A stretch of 64,000 nt of DNA from JAIQET01 sp035542575. GTDB lineage: Bacteria; Acidobacteriota; Terriglobia; Terriglobales; Acidobacteriaceae. The notes beneath the pieces were generated by a model that had not been told where the DNA came from, did no database searches, and saw only the letters and a program-made list of their open reading frames with translations. Shown one piece after another: positions 28,024-37,268 of the stretch. Location: contig DATKLE010000155.1 of NCBI GenBank assembly GCA_035542575.1, forward strand, positions 23,583-87,582, read 5' to 3'. A program made the translations under genes and the position numbers. Within the stretch, counting starts at the first letter, position 1; each line of letters opens with the position of its first letter.

Positions 28024-28179
28024 TCTTTCACCTCCGGCTTGAATATGGCGGCTGGCGATGGAAAGAAAACTCATCATCATAGCAGGCGACGCGCTGGATG
28101 GGAGCCTTCTCCCGGAGGTACAATTCTCGAAAGGTCGTTATTTCAGAAGCGCTGCAAAGTGCGCTGTGGGTATGGCCCC

Positions 28180-29280
28180 ATGGAATCCTCTATGAAGAAG
28201 CTAGCTCACTGGTTGCTGCTGGTTTGTCTTGCTGCTCTGCCCGCTAGCGCGGACACGGTGATCGAAGAGATCATTGCGCGCGTCAACAACCAGATCATTA
28301 GTCGAAGTGATTTCCTGCGCAGCAAGGAACAATTGAAGCAAGAGGCGCAGCAACAGGACCCGGCGAATGCCGACAAACTTTATTCTCAGCGCGAGAAGGA
28401 CGTATTGCGCGACCTGATCGACCAGCAGCTGCTGCTGGAAAAAGGCAAGGACCTGGGAATCACGGCCGACACAGAGGTCGTAAAACGTCTGGACGAGATG
28501 CGCAAGCAGATGCACCTGGACAGCATGGAAGACCTGGAGAAGGCGGCCGAGGCACAGGGAGTTTCGTTCGAGGATTTCAAACAGAATTTGAAGAACCAGA
28601 TCATCACTCAGCAAGTGATTGGTAAAGAGGTCGGGTCAAAACTGACGATCAGCAAAGAGGAAGAGCAGAAGTTTTACGATGCCCACAAGAGCGCGATGGA
28701 ACAGCCGGAGCAGGTGCGGCTGAGTGAGATCCTGGTTTCCACGGAGAAGAAGGGGAGCGCTGAATCAGAGGACGACTCGCAAGTGCTCGCTGCCGCCGAA
28801 TCCAAGGCGCAGAGCCTGCTCGAGCAGATCCGCAAGGGAGCTGCCTTTGAAGAGATCGCCAAGAAGAACTCTGATGGACCGACGGCGGCACAGGGAGGAG
28901 ATCTCGGCTACTTCAAGCGCGGCACGCTGGCCAAGGAACTCGAGGACAAGACCTTTGCCATGAAACCCGGGGACGTTTCCGACGTGATCCGCACCAAGCA
29001 GGGTTACGTCATCCTGAAGGTGACGGAGCATTCCAGTGCAGGCGTCCCACCGCTGAGCGAGGTGGAGCCACGGATTCAGGATGCCATCTATTCGGAGAAG
29101 CTGGAGCCTGCGCTGCGCGCCTACCTGCAAAAATTGCGCGAAGACGCCTACATTCAAATCAAACCGGGCTACGTGGACTCCGGGGCCAGTCCGAACCAGG
29201 CCCAACTGATCGAGACTACATCCAAAAATGTGGGCGCGAAGCAACTGAAGAAAAAGAAGAAAAAATTTCTGGTGTTTTAG
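28180..29280 (+). CDS. Periplasmic peptidyl-prolyl isomerase (SurA/PrsA parvulin family)
   Basis: This 366-residue exported chaperone has a signal peptide (LAHWLLLVCLAALPASA), a SurA N-terminal helical domain starting IARVNNQIISRSDFL, one parvulin domain (about 172-290, with VRLSEILVST, FEEIAKKNSDGPTAAQGGDLGYFKRGTL and GYVILKV) and a lysine-rich tail ending in KKKKKKFLVF. SurA-type proteins fold outer-membrane proteins; PrsA-type proteins help secreted enzymes. Start is ambiguous between ATG 28180 and ATG 28192, neither with a strong ribosome binding site. yhaM follows 92 bases later. Confidence 0.9.
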   Translation: MESSMKKLAHWLLLVCLAALPASADTVIEEIIARVNNQIISRSDFLRSKEQLKQEAQQQDPANADKLYSQREKDVLRDLIDQQLLLEKGKDLGITADTEVVKRLDEMRKQMHLDSMEDLEKAAEAQGVSFEDFKQNLKNQIITQQVIGKEVGSKLTISKEEEQKFYDAHKSAMEQPEQVRLSEILVSTEKKGSAESEDDSQVLAAAESKAQSLLEQIRKGAAFEEIAKKNSDGPTAAQGGDLGYFKRGTLAKELEDKTFAMKPGDVSDVIRTKQGYVILKVTEHSSAGVPPLSEVEPRIQDAIYSEKLEPALRAYLQKLREDAYIQIKPGYVDSGASPNQAQLIETTSKNVGAKQLKKKKKKFLVF

Positions 29281-29372
29281 TTTAAGCTGGGCAGGAGTGG
29301 CGGGCGCGGCCCTCCCGCCCTCGGGACGGCCGGTATCAGGGTGAGGGGCCGTAATACGCCGCCAGACAGTGT

Positions 29373-30494
29373 ATGAAGGACTTCTTCCTCTGCGATTGCG
29401 TCCAGCATGAAAACAAGGTCATCACCTCCAGTTTTGTGGTGGTTTCCAAGCAGGTCAAACCTAAGAAATCCGGCGAACCGTATCTGGCCCTGATACTGGG
29501 GGACCGCAGCGGGCAGATCGAAGCCAAGATGTGGGACAACGTCGAGGAGGCCATCGACGTTTTCGAGCAGGACGATTTCGTCAAGGTAAAGGGCCTGCTC
29601 AACAAGTATAAGAACCGCTTCCAGATCACGATCCACAAACTGCGGCGCCTGAGCGAGGCGGAAGTTGATTTCGCCGACTACCTGCCCAAGACGACCAAGG
29701 ACATCGGGGAATTGTGGCAGACACTGGCCGGCTTTGTGGCCACCTTCCGGGACCCCTACCTCAAGGCTTTGATTGAAGCGTTTATGGCCGATCCCGAGAT
29801 TGCCGAGGCCTATCGCAACGCTCCCGCAGCCAAGACGCTGCATCACGCTTACATCGGCGGCTTGCTCGATCACGTAGTCTCGCTGTTTCGCACCTGTGAT
29901 CTAGTCTGCCGCAACTATCCGCAGATCAACCGTGACCTTTTGCTGGCCGGCGCCTTCCTGCACGATATCGGCAAGATTCATGAACTCACCTACAATCGGT
30001 CGTTCTCATACACCACCCGCGGCCAACTGCTGGGACACATGGTGATTGAACTGGAAATGTTGCACGGCAAGATCGCGCAGGTGCCGGGATTTCCCGATGA
30101 GCTGAAAACGCTGGTCGAGCACCTCATCATCAGCCATCACGGTGAGTACGAGTTTGGCTCTCCCAAACTGCCGATGTTTCCGGAAGCTCTGATGCTGCAT
30201 TACCTCGATGATCTCGACTCCAAGATGGAGAGCATGCGGGCCCATTTCGAGCGCGAGGCCGATCTGGAGAATGCCTGGACGAGCTACAACTCCTCCCTCG
30301 GCCGCCCCCTGCTCAATCCGGCAAAGTTTCTGGAGAAGAAACCGGCAGCGGCGCCCCCGCCGGTGCCGGCAACGGAAGGCGCAAAAGAGGCCGATTCCCG
30401 CAATGGAACGCCGAGGTTACCTGGCCTGGAGATGCCTGAAAACAACACGCACGCTGCTCCGGTCGCAGCGGCGCGTCCGAACAAATTGTCATAG
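29373..30494 (+). CDS. yhaM: YhaM-family 3'-5' exoribonuclease (OB fold plus HD domain)
   Basis: The 373-residue protein begins with an OB-fold nucleic-acid binding domain (about 10-85: YLALILGDRSGQIEAKMWDN) followed by an HD domain with His167 (GLLDHVVSL), His197-Asp198 (FLHDIGKIHEL), GHMVIELEML, ISHHGEYEFGSP and LDDLDSKMES, the full YhaM/CBF1 signature. These enzymes degrade RNA (and sometimes DNA) 3' to 5' using divalent metal. The C-terminal 60 residues are Pro/Ala-rich and probably disordered. No ribosome binding site is obvious before ATG 29373. Confidence 0.92.
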   Translation: MKDFFLCDCVQHENKVITSSFVVVSKQVKPKKSGEPYLALILGDRSGQIEAKMWDNVEEAIDVFEQDDFVKVKGLLNKYKNRFQITIHKLRRLSEAEVDFADYLPKTTKDIGELWQTLAGFVATFRDPYLKALIEAFMADPEIAEAYRNAPAAKTLHHAYIGGLLDHVVSLFRTCDLVCRNYPQINRDLLLAGAFLHDIGKIHELTYNRSFSYTTRGQLLGHMVIELEMLHGKIAQVPGFPDELKTLVEHLIISHHGEYEFGSPKLPMFPEALMLHYLDDLDSKMESMRAHFEREADLENAWTSYNSSLGRPLLNPAKFLEKKPAAAPPPVPATEGAKEADSRNGTPRLPGLEMPENNTHAAPVAAARPNKLS

Positions 30495-30589
30495 AATTGA
30501 GTACGGTACGGGCATGTGGTTCTGAGTCGTCTCACCAGTGTTTACACAGCGTCAGGGCCTTGTTGAGTAACCCCGAAATGGAGGGAATT

Positions 30590-31264
30590 ATGAGATCCCG
30601 TTTAGCAGCACTCACCCTGAGTTTGTATCTGGCGTTCGCCCTTCTGGCTTGCAGCAAGCCTCCGACATCGAATGAAGCCAGCCAGGCCGGTCAAGAGGGC
30701 AGCGCCGCGCCCAGCGCCGGCACCAGCGCTGGCGCGGCAAAAGCGGAGGCCTCGAAAGCGGTTGTGGTTCCCGCCGGTACCGTACTGACGGTTCGCTTGG
30801 GCGAGGCCCTCGGCTCCAAAATCAGTCAGACGGGACAGAGCTTTACCGCTACTCTCGCCGACCCTGTGGAGGTCGACGGCAAGACTGTGGTCCCAGCAGG
30901 GGCCAAAGCGACCGGCACGGTAGTGGACGCCAAGCCTCTGGGACGCTTCAAGGGCGCGGCGAGCCTGCAGATCAAACTGACTTCAATCAATGTTAACGGT
31001 AGCGACCGCTCCATCGAAACCTCTTCTATCGTCCGAGCAGCAAAGGGCAAAGGCAAACGTACGGCCACAATGATCGGTGGCGGTGCGGGCGTGGGCGCCA
31101 TCATCGGCGGGCTGGCGGGTGGCGGGAAAGGCGCCGCGATTGGCGCCTTGGCAGGCGCTGGTGCAGGCACCGCAGGCACCGCGTTCACGGGAAACAAAGA
31201 CGTCGTGCTGCCGGCAGAGTCGGCTGTGAGCTTCAAGCTGGAGCAGCCATTGGAGCTGAAATAG
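30590..31264 (+). CDS. Lipoprotein with glycine-zipper segment
   Basis: The 224-residue protein has a lipoprotein signal (LSLYLAFALLAC, Cys21), an Ala/Ser-rich linker and a conserved beta region (VVVPAGTVLTVRLGEALGSKISQTGQSFTATL, then PVEVDGKTVVPAGAKATGTV) that is followed by a Gly-rich hydrophobic segment (about 165-200: GGGAGVGAIIGGLAGGGKGA) of glycine-zipper type that may insert in a membrane. Function unknown. GGAGGG sits upstream of ATG 30590, which is why I reject the longer open frame starting at 30497. Confidence 0.85.
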   Translation: MRSRLAALTLSLYLAFALLACSKPPTSNEASQAGQEGSAAPSAGTSAGAAKAEASKAVVVPAGTVLTVRLGEALGSKISQTGQSFTATLADPVEVDGKTVVPAGAKATGTVVDAKPLGRFKGAASLQIKLTSINVNGSDRSIETSSIVRAAKGKGKRTATMIGGGAGVGAIIGGLAGGGKGAAIGALAGAGAGTAGTAFTGNKDVVLPAESAVSFKLEQPLELK

Positions 31265-31348
31265 TTTTTGACCATTGACAGCGATGGCAAATTTGCCACT
31301 GCTCCCCGTGAAGGCTCGGTAGCCAGAGGTGGGAAGTAGCTCGAGCGC

Positions 31349-31370
31349 GTGGGGGCTTACCCGCCCCCAC
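31349..31370. terminator. Hairpin between converging genes
   Basis: An 8-bp perfect stem (31349-31356 with 31363-31370, GTGGGGGC and its complement) with a 6-base loop lies in the spacer between the lipoprotein gene and the convergent NarL-type regulator. There is no T run on either side, so it is a possible bidirectional transcription stop rather than a classic terminator. Confidence 0.55.
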
Positions 31371-31386
31371 ATCCTGGGCAAAGCGT

Positions 31387-32085
31387 CTAGGCCTCGGCTG
31401 GCATTTTCACGATTTTTTTCTGGATGGCGTATGTGACAAGCTGGGCTTTGTTGTGAATGTCGAGCTTGCGCATGAGGTTGAACTTGTGGGCCTCGACGGT
31501 CTTCACACTGAGACCGAGTAATTGCGCGATCTCCTTTGCCGAGTTTCCCTCCGCGATCATCCTGGTTACTTCGCGCTCCCGCGGCGTAAGGACAGATCTG
31601 CGCTGGACCGGAGCGCCGGCCGGGCGCGAACGTGCCTCCTCCACCAGCCTGCTCAAGACCTCGGGGCTCACGTAGCTGCCCGCACTATGCACCTGACGCA
31701 TGGCGCCAAGGAGTGCGGAGGCGGAGGTATTTTTTAGCACATATCCGGCAGCACCGGCCGACAGTGCCTGCATGACGTGCTCTTCATCATCGTGCGCGGT
31801 GAGAAACACCAGTTTGGTGTGCGGGTGGTCACGCTGAATCAGCCGAGCTGCCTCGATCGGAGACATGCCCGGCATTGCCACATCCATCAGGACCAGGTCA
31901 GGGCGATGCTCGGCCACTCTTTTCAAGGCTTCGGAGGCACTGCTGGCCTCGGCTACCACCTCGAAGTCAGGTTCGTCCTCCAGCAACCGCCGTAGGCCCA
32001 GGCGAACCAAGGTATGATCGTCCACCAGCAGACAACGGATTTTGCCTTGCACGGCTTGGCCGTCTGCGAGCGCGCGCTGATTCAA
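31387..32085 (-). CDS. NarL/FixJ-family response regulator
   Basis: The 232-residue regulator has a receiver domain (DDH acidic pair near 21-24, phosphoacceptor Asp in LVLMDVAMPGMS, Lys in YVLKNTSAS) and a LuxR-type helix-turn-helix (LTPREREVTRMIAEGNSAKE, then SVKTVEAHKFNLMRKLDI). It would bind DNA as a dimer once phosphorylated. The TTG start at 32085 is supported by AAGGAG about 9 bases upstream. No kinase gene is adjacent; aroC diverges from it. Confidence 0.92.
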   Translation of the reverse strand: MNQRALADGQAVQGKIRCLLVDDHTLVRLGLRRLLEDEPDFEVVAEASSASEALKRVAEHRPDLVLMDVAMPGMSPIEAARLIQRDHPHTKLVFLTAHDDEEHVMQALSAGAAGYVLKNTSASALLGAMRQVHSAGSYVSPEVLSRLVEEARSRPAGAPVQRRSVLTPREREVTRMIAEGNSAKEIAQLLGLSVKTVEAHKFNLMRKLDIHNKAQLVTYAIQKKIVKMPAEA

Positions 32086-32279
32086 GAGACACTACTCCTT
32101 CTACACGGCCAGAGAGACGGGGACATGGCTGGGCTGGATGCGGACGAGGTGGCAACCCCAGGATTCTGAGTGACAGTGCATTGTACAAGCTTGAGCCACA
32201 ACTCGCCACTGGGGGAAGCCCCCGAACCCCCTGGGCGCAGGCGCAACTTTCTGAGCGCATCAGATACAATCCTCATTTC

Positions 32280-33455
32280 ATGCTGCGCTACTTCACTTCC
32301 GGGGAATCTCACGGCGAAGCCCTGGTTGCTTTCCTCTCCGGTGTGCCGGCGGGGCTGAAGGTGGATCAGTCTTTCCTTGACCGCGAGTTGTGGCGCCGCC
32401 AGCAGGGCTACGGCCGCGGCGGGCGCATGAAGATTGAGCGCGATACCGCGCGCATCATATCCGGCGTGCGTCAGGGCCGGACTATTGGCTCGCCGATCGC
32501 GATTCTCCTGGAAAACAAAGACTGGAAGAACTGGCAAGAGTCGCTTCCCGTTGAGGCCGGCAATCCTGCCAGACACAAGCCGGTAGCCTCGCCGCGTCCG
32601 GGGCATGCTGATTTAGCCGGCGCCTTGAAGTACAACTTCCCGGAGGCGCGGTACGTGCTGGAACGGGCCTCGGCGCGGGAATCGGCCGCGCGGGTAGCGA
32701 TTGGTGGTCTGGCCAAGCTGTTTCTGCGGGAGTTGGGAATCGAAATCCTCAGCCATGTGGTTGCGGTCGGCGGCGCAACCGTTGGAACGAAAGAAGTCTC
32801 CTGGGAGCGGATTCAAGCTGCCTGTGCACGGCCACAGATCCTTATGAATTGCGCAGACGCCGATGTCGAGCAGCGCATGAAAGAAGAAGTGGACCACGCG
32901 CTCCAGACGGGCGATTCGGTCGGCGGGGTTTTTGAAGTGGTGGCCCACCATGTGCCGCCGGGCCTGGGCACGTACGCGCAGTGGGATGAGCGCCTGGACG
33001 CGCTTCTGGCCGCTGCGGTCATGTCGCTGCAGGCGGTGAAGGCAGTCGAGATTGGGGCGGGGGTCACTGCGGCGGCTTCCTCCGGCTCTGCGGTGCATGA
33101 TGAAATAGGATACGGAGCCGGGAAAGGCTTTGCGGGATTTACCCGCGCCCGGAACAATGCGGGTGGCGTTGAGGGAGGAGTATCGAATGGGGAGGAAATT
33201 CGGGTGCGCGGTTACCTGAAGCCGATTTCTACCCTGCGGCGCCCTCTGCAGTCAGTGGACTTCGCTACCCGGGAAACCGTGAAAGCGGCCTACGAGCGTT
33301 CCGACGTGTGCGTGGTTCCCGCTGCAGGCGTCGCCGCCGAGGCCATGGTGGCGCTGACCTTGGCCCGCTGCGCTCTGGAAAAGTTCGGTGGCGACTCCAT
33401 GACAGAGACCTTACGCAACTTTGAAGGCTATCTGCAACAGCTCAAGCGGTATTGA
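32280..33455 (+). CDS. aroC: Chorismate synthase
   Basis: AroC makes chorismate from 5-enolpyruvylshikimate 3-phosphate with reduced FMN, the last step of the shikimate pathway. The 391-residue protein has the family signatures GESHGEALVAFLSGVPAGL near the start, RPGHADLAGALKY (about 108-120), RASARESAARVAIGG and the C-terminal RNNAGGVEGGVSNGEEI. ATG 32280 gives the normal N-terminus (MLRYFTSGESHG); the longer upstream frame is unlikely. def and fmt follow in the same direction. Confidence 0.97.
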   Translation: MLRYFTSGESHGEALVAFLSGVPAGLKVDQSFLDRELWRRQQGYGRGGRMKIERDTARIISGVRQGRTIGSPIAILLENKDWKNWQESLPVEAGNPARHKPVASPRPGHADLAGALKYNFPEARYVLERASARESAARVAIGGLAKLFLRELGIEILSHVVAVGGATVGTKEVSWERIQAACARPQILMNCADADVEQRMKEEVDHALQTGDSVGGVFEVVAHHVPPGLGTYAQWDERLDALLAAAVMSLQAVKAVEIGAGVTAAASSGSAVHDEIGYGAGKGFAGFTRARNNAGGVEGGVSNGEEIRVRGYLKPISTLRRPLQSVDFATRETVKAAYERSDVCVVPAAGVAAEAMVALTLARCALEKFGGDSMTETLRNFEGYLQQLKRY

Positions 33456-33487
33456 TCCCCGGCAACAGAGGCACGACCGACGACAAG

Positions 33488-33997
33488 ATGATTTATCCGA
33501 TCGTAAAGTTTGGCAATCCCGTCCTCGAGAAGACCGCCGAGCCGGTCACGTCGTTTGACGATGACCTCAGGAAGCTGGTCGAGGACATGTTCGAGTCCAT
33601 GTACGCCGCCCATGGGGTGGGACTGGCGGCCCCGCAGATCGGGATCTCGAAGCGGCTGGCAGTCATTGACATCACCTTCAAGGAAGACCCCACCGCCAAG
33701 CTGGTGCTGGTGAATCCGGAGATACTTCATACCGAGGGCAAGCACACGCAGAACGAAGGCTGCCTCAGCATTCCAGAGTTTCGCGAGCCGGTGACCCGTC
33801 CGAACAAGGTCACGGTCCGCGGCCAGGACGTGAACGGCAAATGGTTCGAGAAAACCGGGGAAGAATTGCTCGCCCGTGCCCTGCTGCACGAAACCGATCA
33901 TCTGAACGGCAAGCTGTACATCAGCCACATCAGCGCGCTCAAACGGGACCTGATGAAGCGCAAGATCCGCAAGCTGATGAAAGCGGGAGAATGGTAA
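33488..33997 (+). CDS. def: Peptide deformylase
   Basis: Removes the formyl group from the N-terminal methionine of new proteins. The 169-residue enzyme has all three motifs: GVGLAAPQIG (43-52), EGCLSIP (90-96, metal ligand Cys92) and HETDH (134-138, two His ligands and catalytic Glu135). ATG 33488 is chosen because the product then begins MIYPIVKFGNPVL, as usual. It lies 32 bases after aroC and 54 bases before fmt, so formyl addition and removal are co-encoded. Confidence 0.97.
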   Translation: MIYPIVKFGNPVLEKTAEPVTSFDDDLRKLVEDMFESMYAAHGVGLAAPQIGISKRLAVIDITFKEDPTAKLVLVNPEILHTEGKHTQNEGCLSIPEFREPVTRPNKVTVRGQDVNGKWFEKTGEELLARALLHETDHLNGKLYISHISALKRDLMKRKIRKLMKAGEW

Positions 33998-34051
33998 GAA
34001 GTGAGGGGTTGACTGATTATGATTCAATCCCTCCAATGACTCGATGATTCA

Positions 34052-34990
34052 ATGACTCAACCCCTAAGTCTCGTTTTCTGCGGCACTCCCCGTTTCGCAG
34101 TACCCGCGCTGGAAAAACTGGGGGACGCGGGATTCACAGTGCGCCTGGTGGTCACCCAACCGGACAGGCCGCAGGGACGGGGGCTGGCGCTCGCCGCCTC
34201 GCCCGTCAAGCAGCGCGCCGTGGACCTCGAATTATCCGTGGTGCAGCCTGACAAGATCAAGAACAACGAGGAATTTCGCTCACAGCTCGCCGCACTCAGC
34301 CCGGATGCGATCGTCGTGGTCGGCTACGGCCGCATCATTCCGCAGTGGATGATTGATCTGCCGCGGCTGGGGAACATCAACCTGCACGCGTCTTTACTGC
34401 CGAAATACCGCGGCGCGGCGCCCATTCAGTGGGCCATCGCCTGCGGCGAAACCGTGACCGGTGTGACCACGATGCGCATTGATGCCGGGTTGGACACCGG
34501 CGACATCCTCCTGCAGAAGGAAAATGCGATCGGTCCCAACGAGACGGCGGAAGACGTGGCGCCGCGCCTGGCCGCCATCGGCGCCGACCTGATGGTCGAG
34601 ACCCTGCATGGGCTGCAGGCCGGGACGATTCATCCACAGGCGCAGGACCACAGCAGAGCCACCCTGGCGCCGATCCTGAAAAAGGAAGACGGCCGGATTG
34701 ATTTCTCCCGTACTGCCCGGGAAGTTTGCAACCGCCTGCGCGGATTCCAGCCGTGGCCGGGCGCTTTCACCAGTTTTCGCGGCAAAAACCTGCATGTGTG
34801 GAATGCGGCGGCAGCGCTGCATTCTCTTTCACCTGGCGAGCTTGTGGTCGAAGCGGACTGCATGTTTGTCGGATGTGCCGGAGGAACCTCTCTCGCTCTG
34901 CTGGAAGTGCAGCCCGAAGGCAAGAAGCGGATGAGCGTGCGAGACTTCGTGCACGGATACCATCCTCGCAGCGGCGAAAACTTGGGTTAA
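34052..34990 (+). CDS. fmt: Methionyl-tRNA formyltransferase
   Basis: Formylates initiator Met-tRNA using 10-formyltetrahydrofolate. The 312-residue protein has the N-terminal VFCGTPRFAVPALEKL, the catalytic segment NLHASLLPKYRGAAPIQWAI with Asn and His, IDAGLDTGDIL, and the C-terminal OB-like domain (VCNRLRGFQPWPGAF). The spacer upstream from def has repeated short words (CAATGACTC twice), and the ATG lacks a normal ribosome binding site. Confidence 0.97.
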   Translation: MTQPLSLVFCGTPRFAVPALEKLGDAGFTVRLVVTQPDRPQGRGLALAASPVKQRAVDLELSVVQPDKIKNNEEFRSQLAALSPDAIVVVGYGRIIPQWMIDLPRLGNINLHASLLPKYRGAAPIQWAIACGETVTGVTTMRIDAGLDTGDILLQKENAIGPNETAEDVAPRLAAIGADLMVETLHGLQAGTIHPQAQDHSRATLAPILKKEDGRIDFSRTAREVCNRLRGFQPWPGAFTSFRGKNLHVWNAAAALHSLSPGELVVEADCMFVGCAGGTSLALLEVQPEGKKRMSVRDFVHGYHPRSGENLG

Positions 34991-35042
34991 AGAGCAGTTC
35001 TCAGATCTCGGTTCCCAGTTCTCAGTGACGGGGCCTTTCATC

Positions 35043-36383
35043 ATGCCTGTATCTCCTGCGCGCGCGGCGGCGTTCGATATCCTGGTTCAAGTCGAGCAGG
35101 AGGAAGCCTATGCGTCTGATCTGTTGCACGCGCCGCGATTCCGCAAACTCTCATCGGCCGATCATGGACTCGCAACCGAACTTGTCATGGGCGTATTGCG
35201 CTGGCGGTCGTTGCTCGACGAGCACATCGCGCCACATTCCTCCCGGCCTTTGAACAGGCTCGACCTGGAAGTGCTGATCGCGCTGCGCCTGGGAGCTTAC
35301 CAACTGCTGTTCCTCAGCCGGGTTCCGACGCATGCTGCCGTGGACGAGAGTGTGGAGCTGGTGAAGCGTGTCCGCAAGCGTTCGGCTGCGCCCCTGGTCA
35401 ACGCCGTGCTGCGAAAACTCGCGCCTGTGCTTGCAGAGCGGCGAGAACACATATCCAAGCTTGCGAGCGGACAGCCTCCCGAAGAACTGTCTCGATGTCT
35501 TGCCCATCCTCGCTGGCTGGTCGAGCGCTGGGCGGCGGAATACGGCCGCGAGGCTGCGGAGTCCGTCTGTAACTATGATCAGCAGGTGCCGGAGACCACC
35601 ATACGCCTCTGTGATCCTGCGGCCGAAGCCGAGTTGGAGCATGCTGATATCAAGCTTGCGCCGGGGGAATTGCTGACGCGAGCGCGCCGCGTGGTAAGCG
35701 GCGATGCTTCGAACACGCCCGCATTTCGCCAGGGCCGCGTTGCCATCCAGGATGAAGCTTCGCAACTGGTGGCGTTGCTGCTGGGCAAAGGAAGGCGCAT
35801 CCTCGACTGTTGCGCCGCACCCGGCGGGAAGACGCGGGTACTGGCCGAGCGCAATCCCGAAACCGCCATTGTGGCGGTGGAGCTGCATCCACAGCGGGCG
35901 CGGCTGCTGCGGAAACTTGTTCCGGCGGAAAAGGTTCGAGTGATGGCTGCCGACGCGCGCGCACTGCCGCTAAGGGCACCTTTTGATCGGGTGCTGGCCG
36001 ATGTCCCCTGCTCCGGAACCGGCACACTCGCCCGTAATCCCGAGATCAAGTGGCGGCTCAAACCCGAGGATCTGGCCGATCTGCAAGGCCGCCAGACAGC
36101 GATCCTGCGGTCGGCACTGAAGTGTGTAGGGCCCGGCGGCAGGTTGGTCTACTCCACCTGCTCGCTGGAGCGGGAAGAGAATGAAGCCGTGGTTGAACCA
36201 GCGCTGGCCGCGGATTCGTCAATCCACTTGATGGATTGCCGTCAGGAATTGCAGAGGCTGAAGGATGAAGGCGAGCTGGCCCGGGAGAACCTGGAGTCGC
36301 TCACTCGCGGACTGTATCTACGAACCATTCCCGGCATTCAGGCTTGTGACGGTTTCTTCGCGGCGATCCTGGAAAAGGCTTAA
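35043..36383 (+). CDS. rsmB: 16S rRNA (cytosine-5) methyltransferase RsmB (Sun family)
   Basis: RsmB methylates C967 (E. coli numbering) of 16S rRNA with S-adenosylmethionine. The 446-residue protein has an N-terminal NusB-like RNA-binding domain (about 5-135) and a C-terminal methyltransferase domain with SAM motif LDCCAAPGGKT and the two catalytic cysteine motifs ADVPCSGTGTL and YSTCSLEREEN. ATG 35043 gives MPVSPARAAAFDIL, the usual N-terminus; an in-frame GTG at 35025 is an alternative. It closes the def-fmt-rsmB run, a common bacterial order, and is convergent with the PASTA gene 15 bases away. Confidence 0.95.
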   Translation: MPVSPARAAAFDILVQVEQEEAYASDLLHAPRFRKLSSADHGLATELVMGVLRWRSLLDEHIAPHSSRPLNRLDLEVLIALRLGAYQLLFLSRVPTHAAVDESVELVKRVRKRSAAPLVNAVLRKLAPVLAERREHISKLASGQPPEELSRCLAHPRWLVERWAAEYGREAAESVCNYDQQVPETTIRLCDPAAEAELEHADIKLAPGELLTRARRVVSGDASNTPAFRQGRVAIQDEASQLVALLLGKGRRILDCCAAPGGKTRVLAERNPETAIVAVELHPQRARLLRKLVPAEKVRVMAADARALPLRAPFDRVLADVPCSGTGTLARNPEIKWRLKPEDLADLQGRQTAILRSALKCVGPGGRLVYSTCSLEREENEAVVEPALAADSSIHLMDCRQELQRLKDEGELARENLESLTRGLYLRTIPGIQACDGFFAAILEKA

Positions 36384-36398
36384 CCCCGGAGGACCACT

Positions 36399-37175
36399 CT
36401 ATTGCTTCACTTCGAAATCCACTGCCGCTCCTGTGACTATCTTCTGCCCCGGAGCCGGATTTTGCGAAACCACTATGCTGGCCGGGGAAGGCAGAGGGAC
36501 GGGGACGGGTGGCGGTGACGGGGTGTTCGCCGAAATCACCGGAGTGGTAGGCTGCCCCGCCTGTGTGACAGTCCCTATGCGCAGCTTCGCGTCCTGCAGG
36601 GCCAGGGTCACGCTGCCTAGAGGCTGGCCGATGAAGTTGGGCATGACGAAGGCTTGTGGTTGCTCCGCTTCCGCTACCAGCAGGCTGATCTTGGGCGCAG
36701 ACACGCCGCTGGCGTTGGGCGGCGGACTTTGGGACAGGACCAGATCGGCCGCCGTGCCCGGCATTTCCATCTGGGCGACGGTCCCCAGGTCGAGGCCGCG
36801 ACGGCGGATGTTGAGTTCGGCCGCGCGCTCGCTCTGGCCCAGGATATTGGGTATCTCCACCCGTTGTGGTCCCAGGCTCTCGGCAACCCGGACTTGCCAG
36901 CCCCGGCGTACCTCGGTTCCGGCAGGTGGCAACTGCGAGAGGATCCTGCCCTCCGGCACGCTGGCGCTGTAGTATTGGCGTTCTACCGCGATTTGCAAGC
37001 CACTCTGCTCGGCGATGCTTCGACCCTCCGCCGGAGTCTTGCCGATGACGCTGGGCACGGCGACCTCGCGTCCGTGAATGGCAAAGCGCATAGCGGTGAG
37101 CGCCGAGATCAGGGCGACCACCAGCAACACCAGCGCGAGCAGGGCAAACCGAAAAAAAGACTTCATGGCGCGCAT
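36399..37175 (-). CDS. Membrane-anchored PASTA-domain protein
   Basis: The 258-residue protein has a short cytoplasmic start, one membrane helix (FFRFALLALVLLVVALISAL, about 7-26) and three to four PASTA domains (starting VAVPSVIGKTPAEG, VEIPNILGQSERAAEL, FVMPNFIGQPLGSVTL) with a Pro-rich insert before the last strand. PASTA domains bind peptidoglycan fragments or beta-lactams in kinases and PBPs; here there is no kinase domain, so it may act as a stand-alone sensor or scaffold. A second ATG at 37166 is equally possible as start. It sits between rsmB and recQ. Confidence 0.9.
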   Translation of the reverse strand: MRAMKSFFRFALLALVLLVVALISALTAMRFAIHGREVAVPSVIGKTPAEGRSIAEQSGLQIAVERQYYSASVPEGRILSQLPPAGTEVRRGWQVRVAESLGPQRVEIPNILGQSERAAELNIRRRGLDLGTVAQMEMPGTAADLVLSQSPPPNASGVSAPKISLLVAEAEQPQAFVMPNFIGQPLGSVTLALQDAKLRIGTVTQAGQPTTPVISANTPSPPPVPVPLPSPASIVVSQNPAPGQKIVTGAAVDFEVKQ

Positions 37176-37268
37176 TGATTATAGTCTTCCCGTTTTGGTA
37201 TGACTGAGGCACGCGGTGTGCATCCGTCACACAGCGGTTCCGCACCTGAGACATACACTAAACAAACG

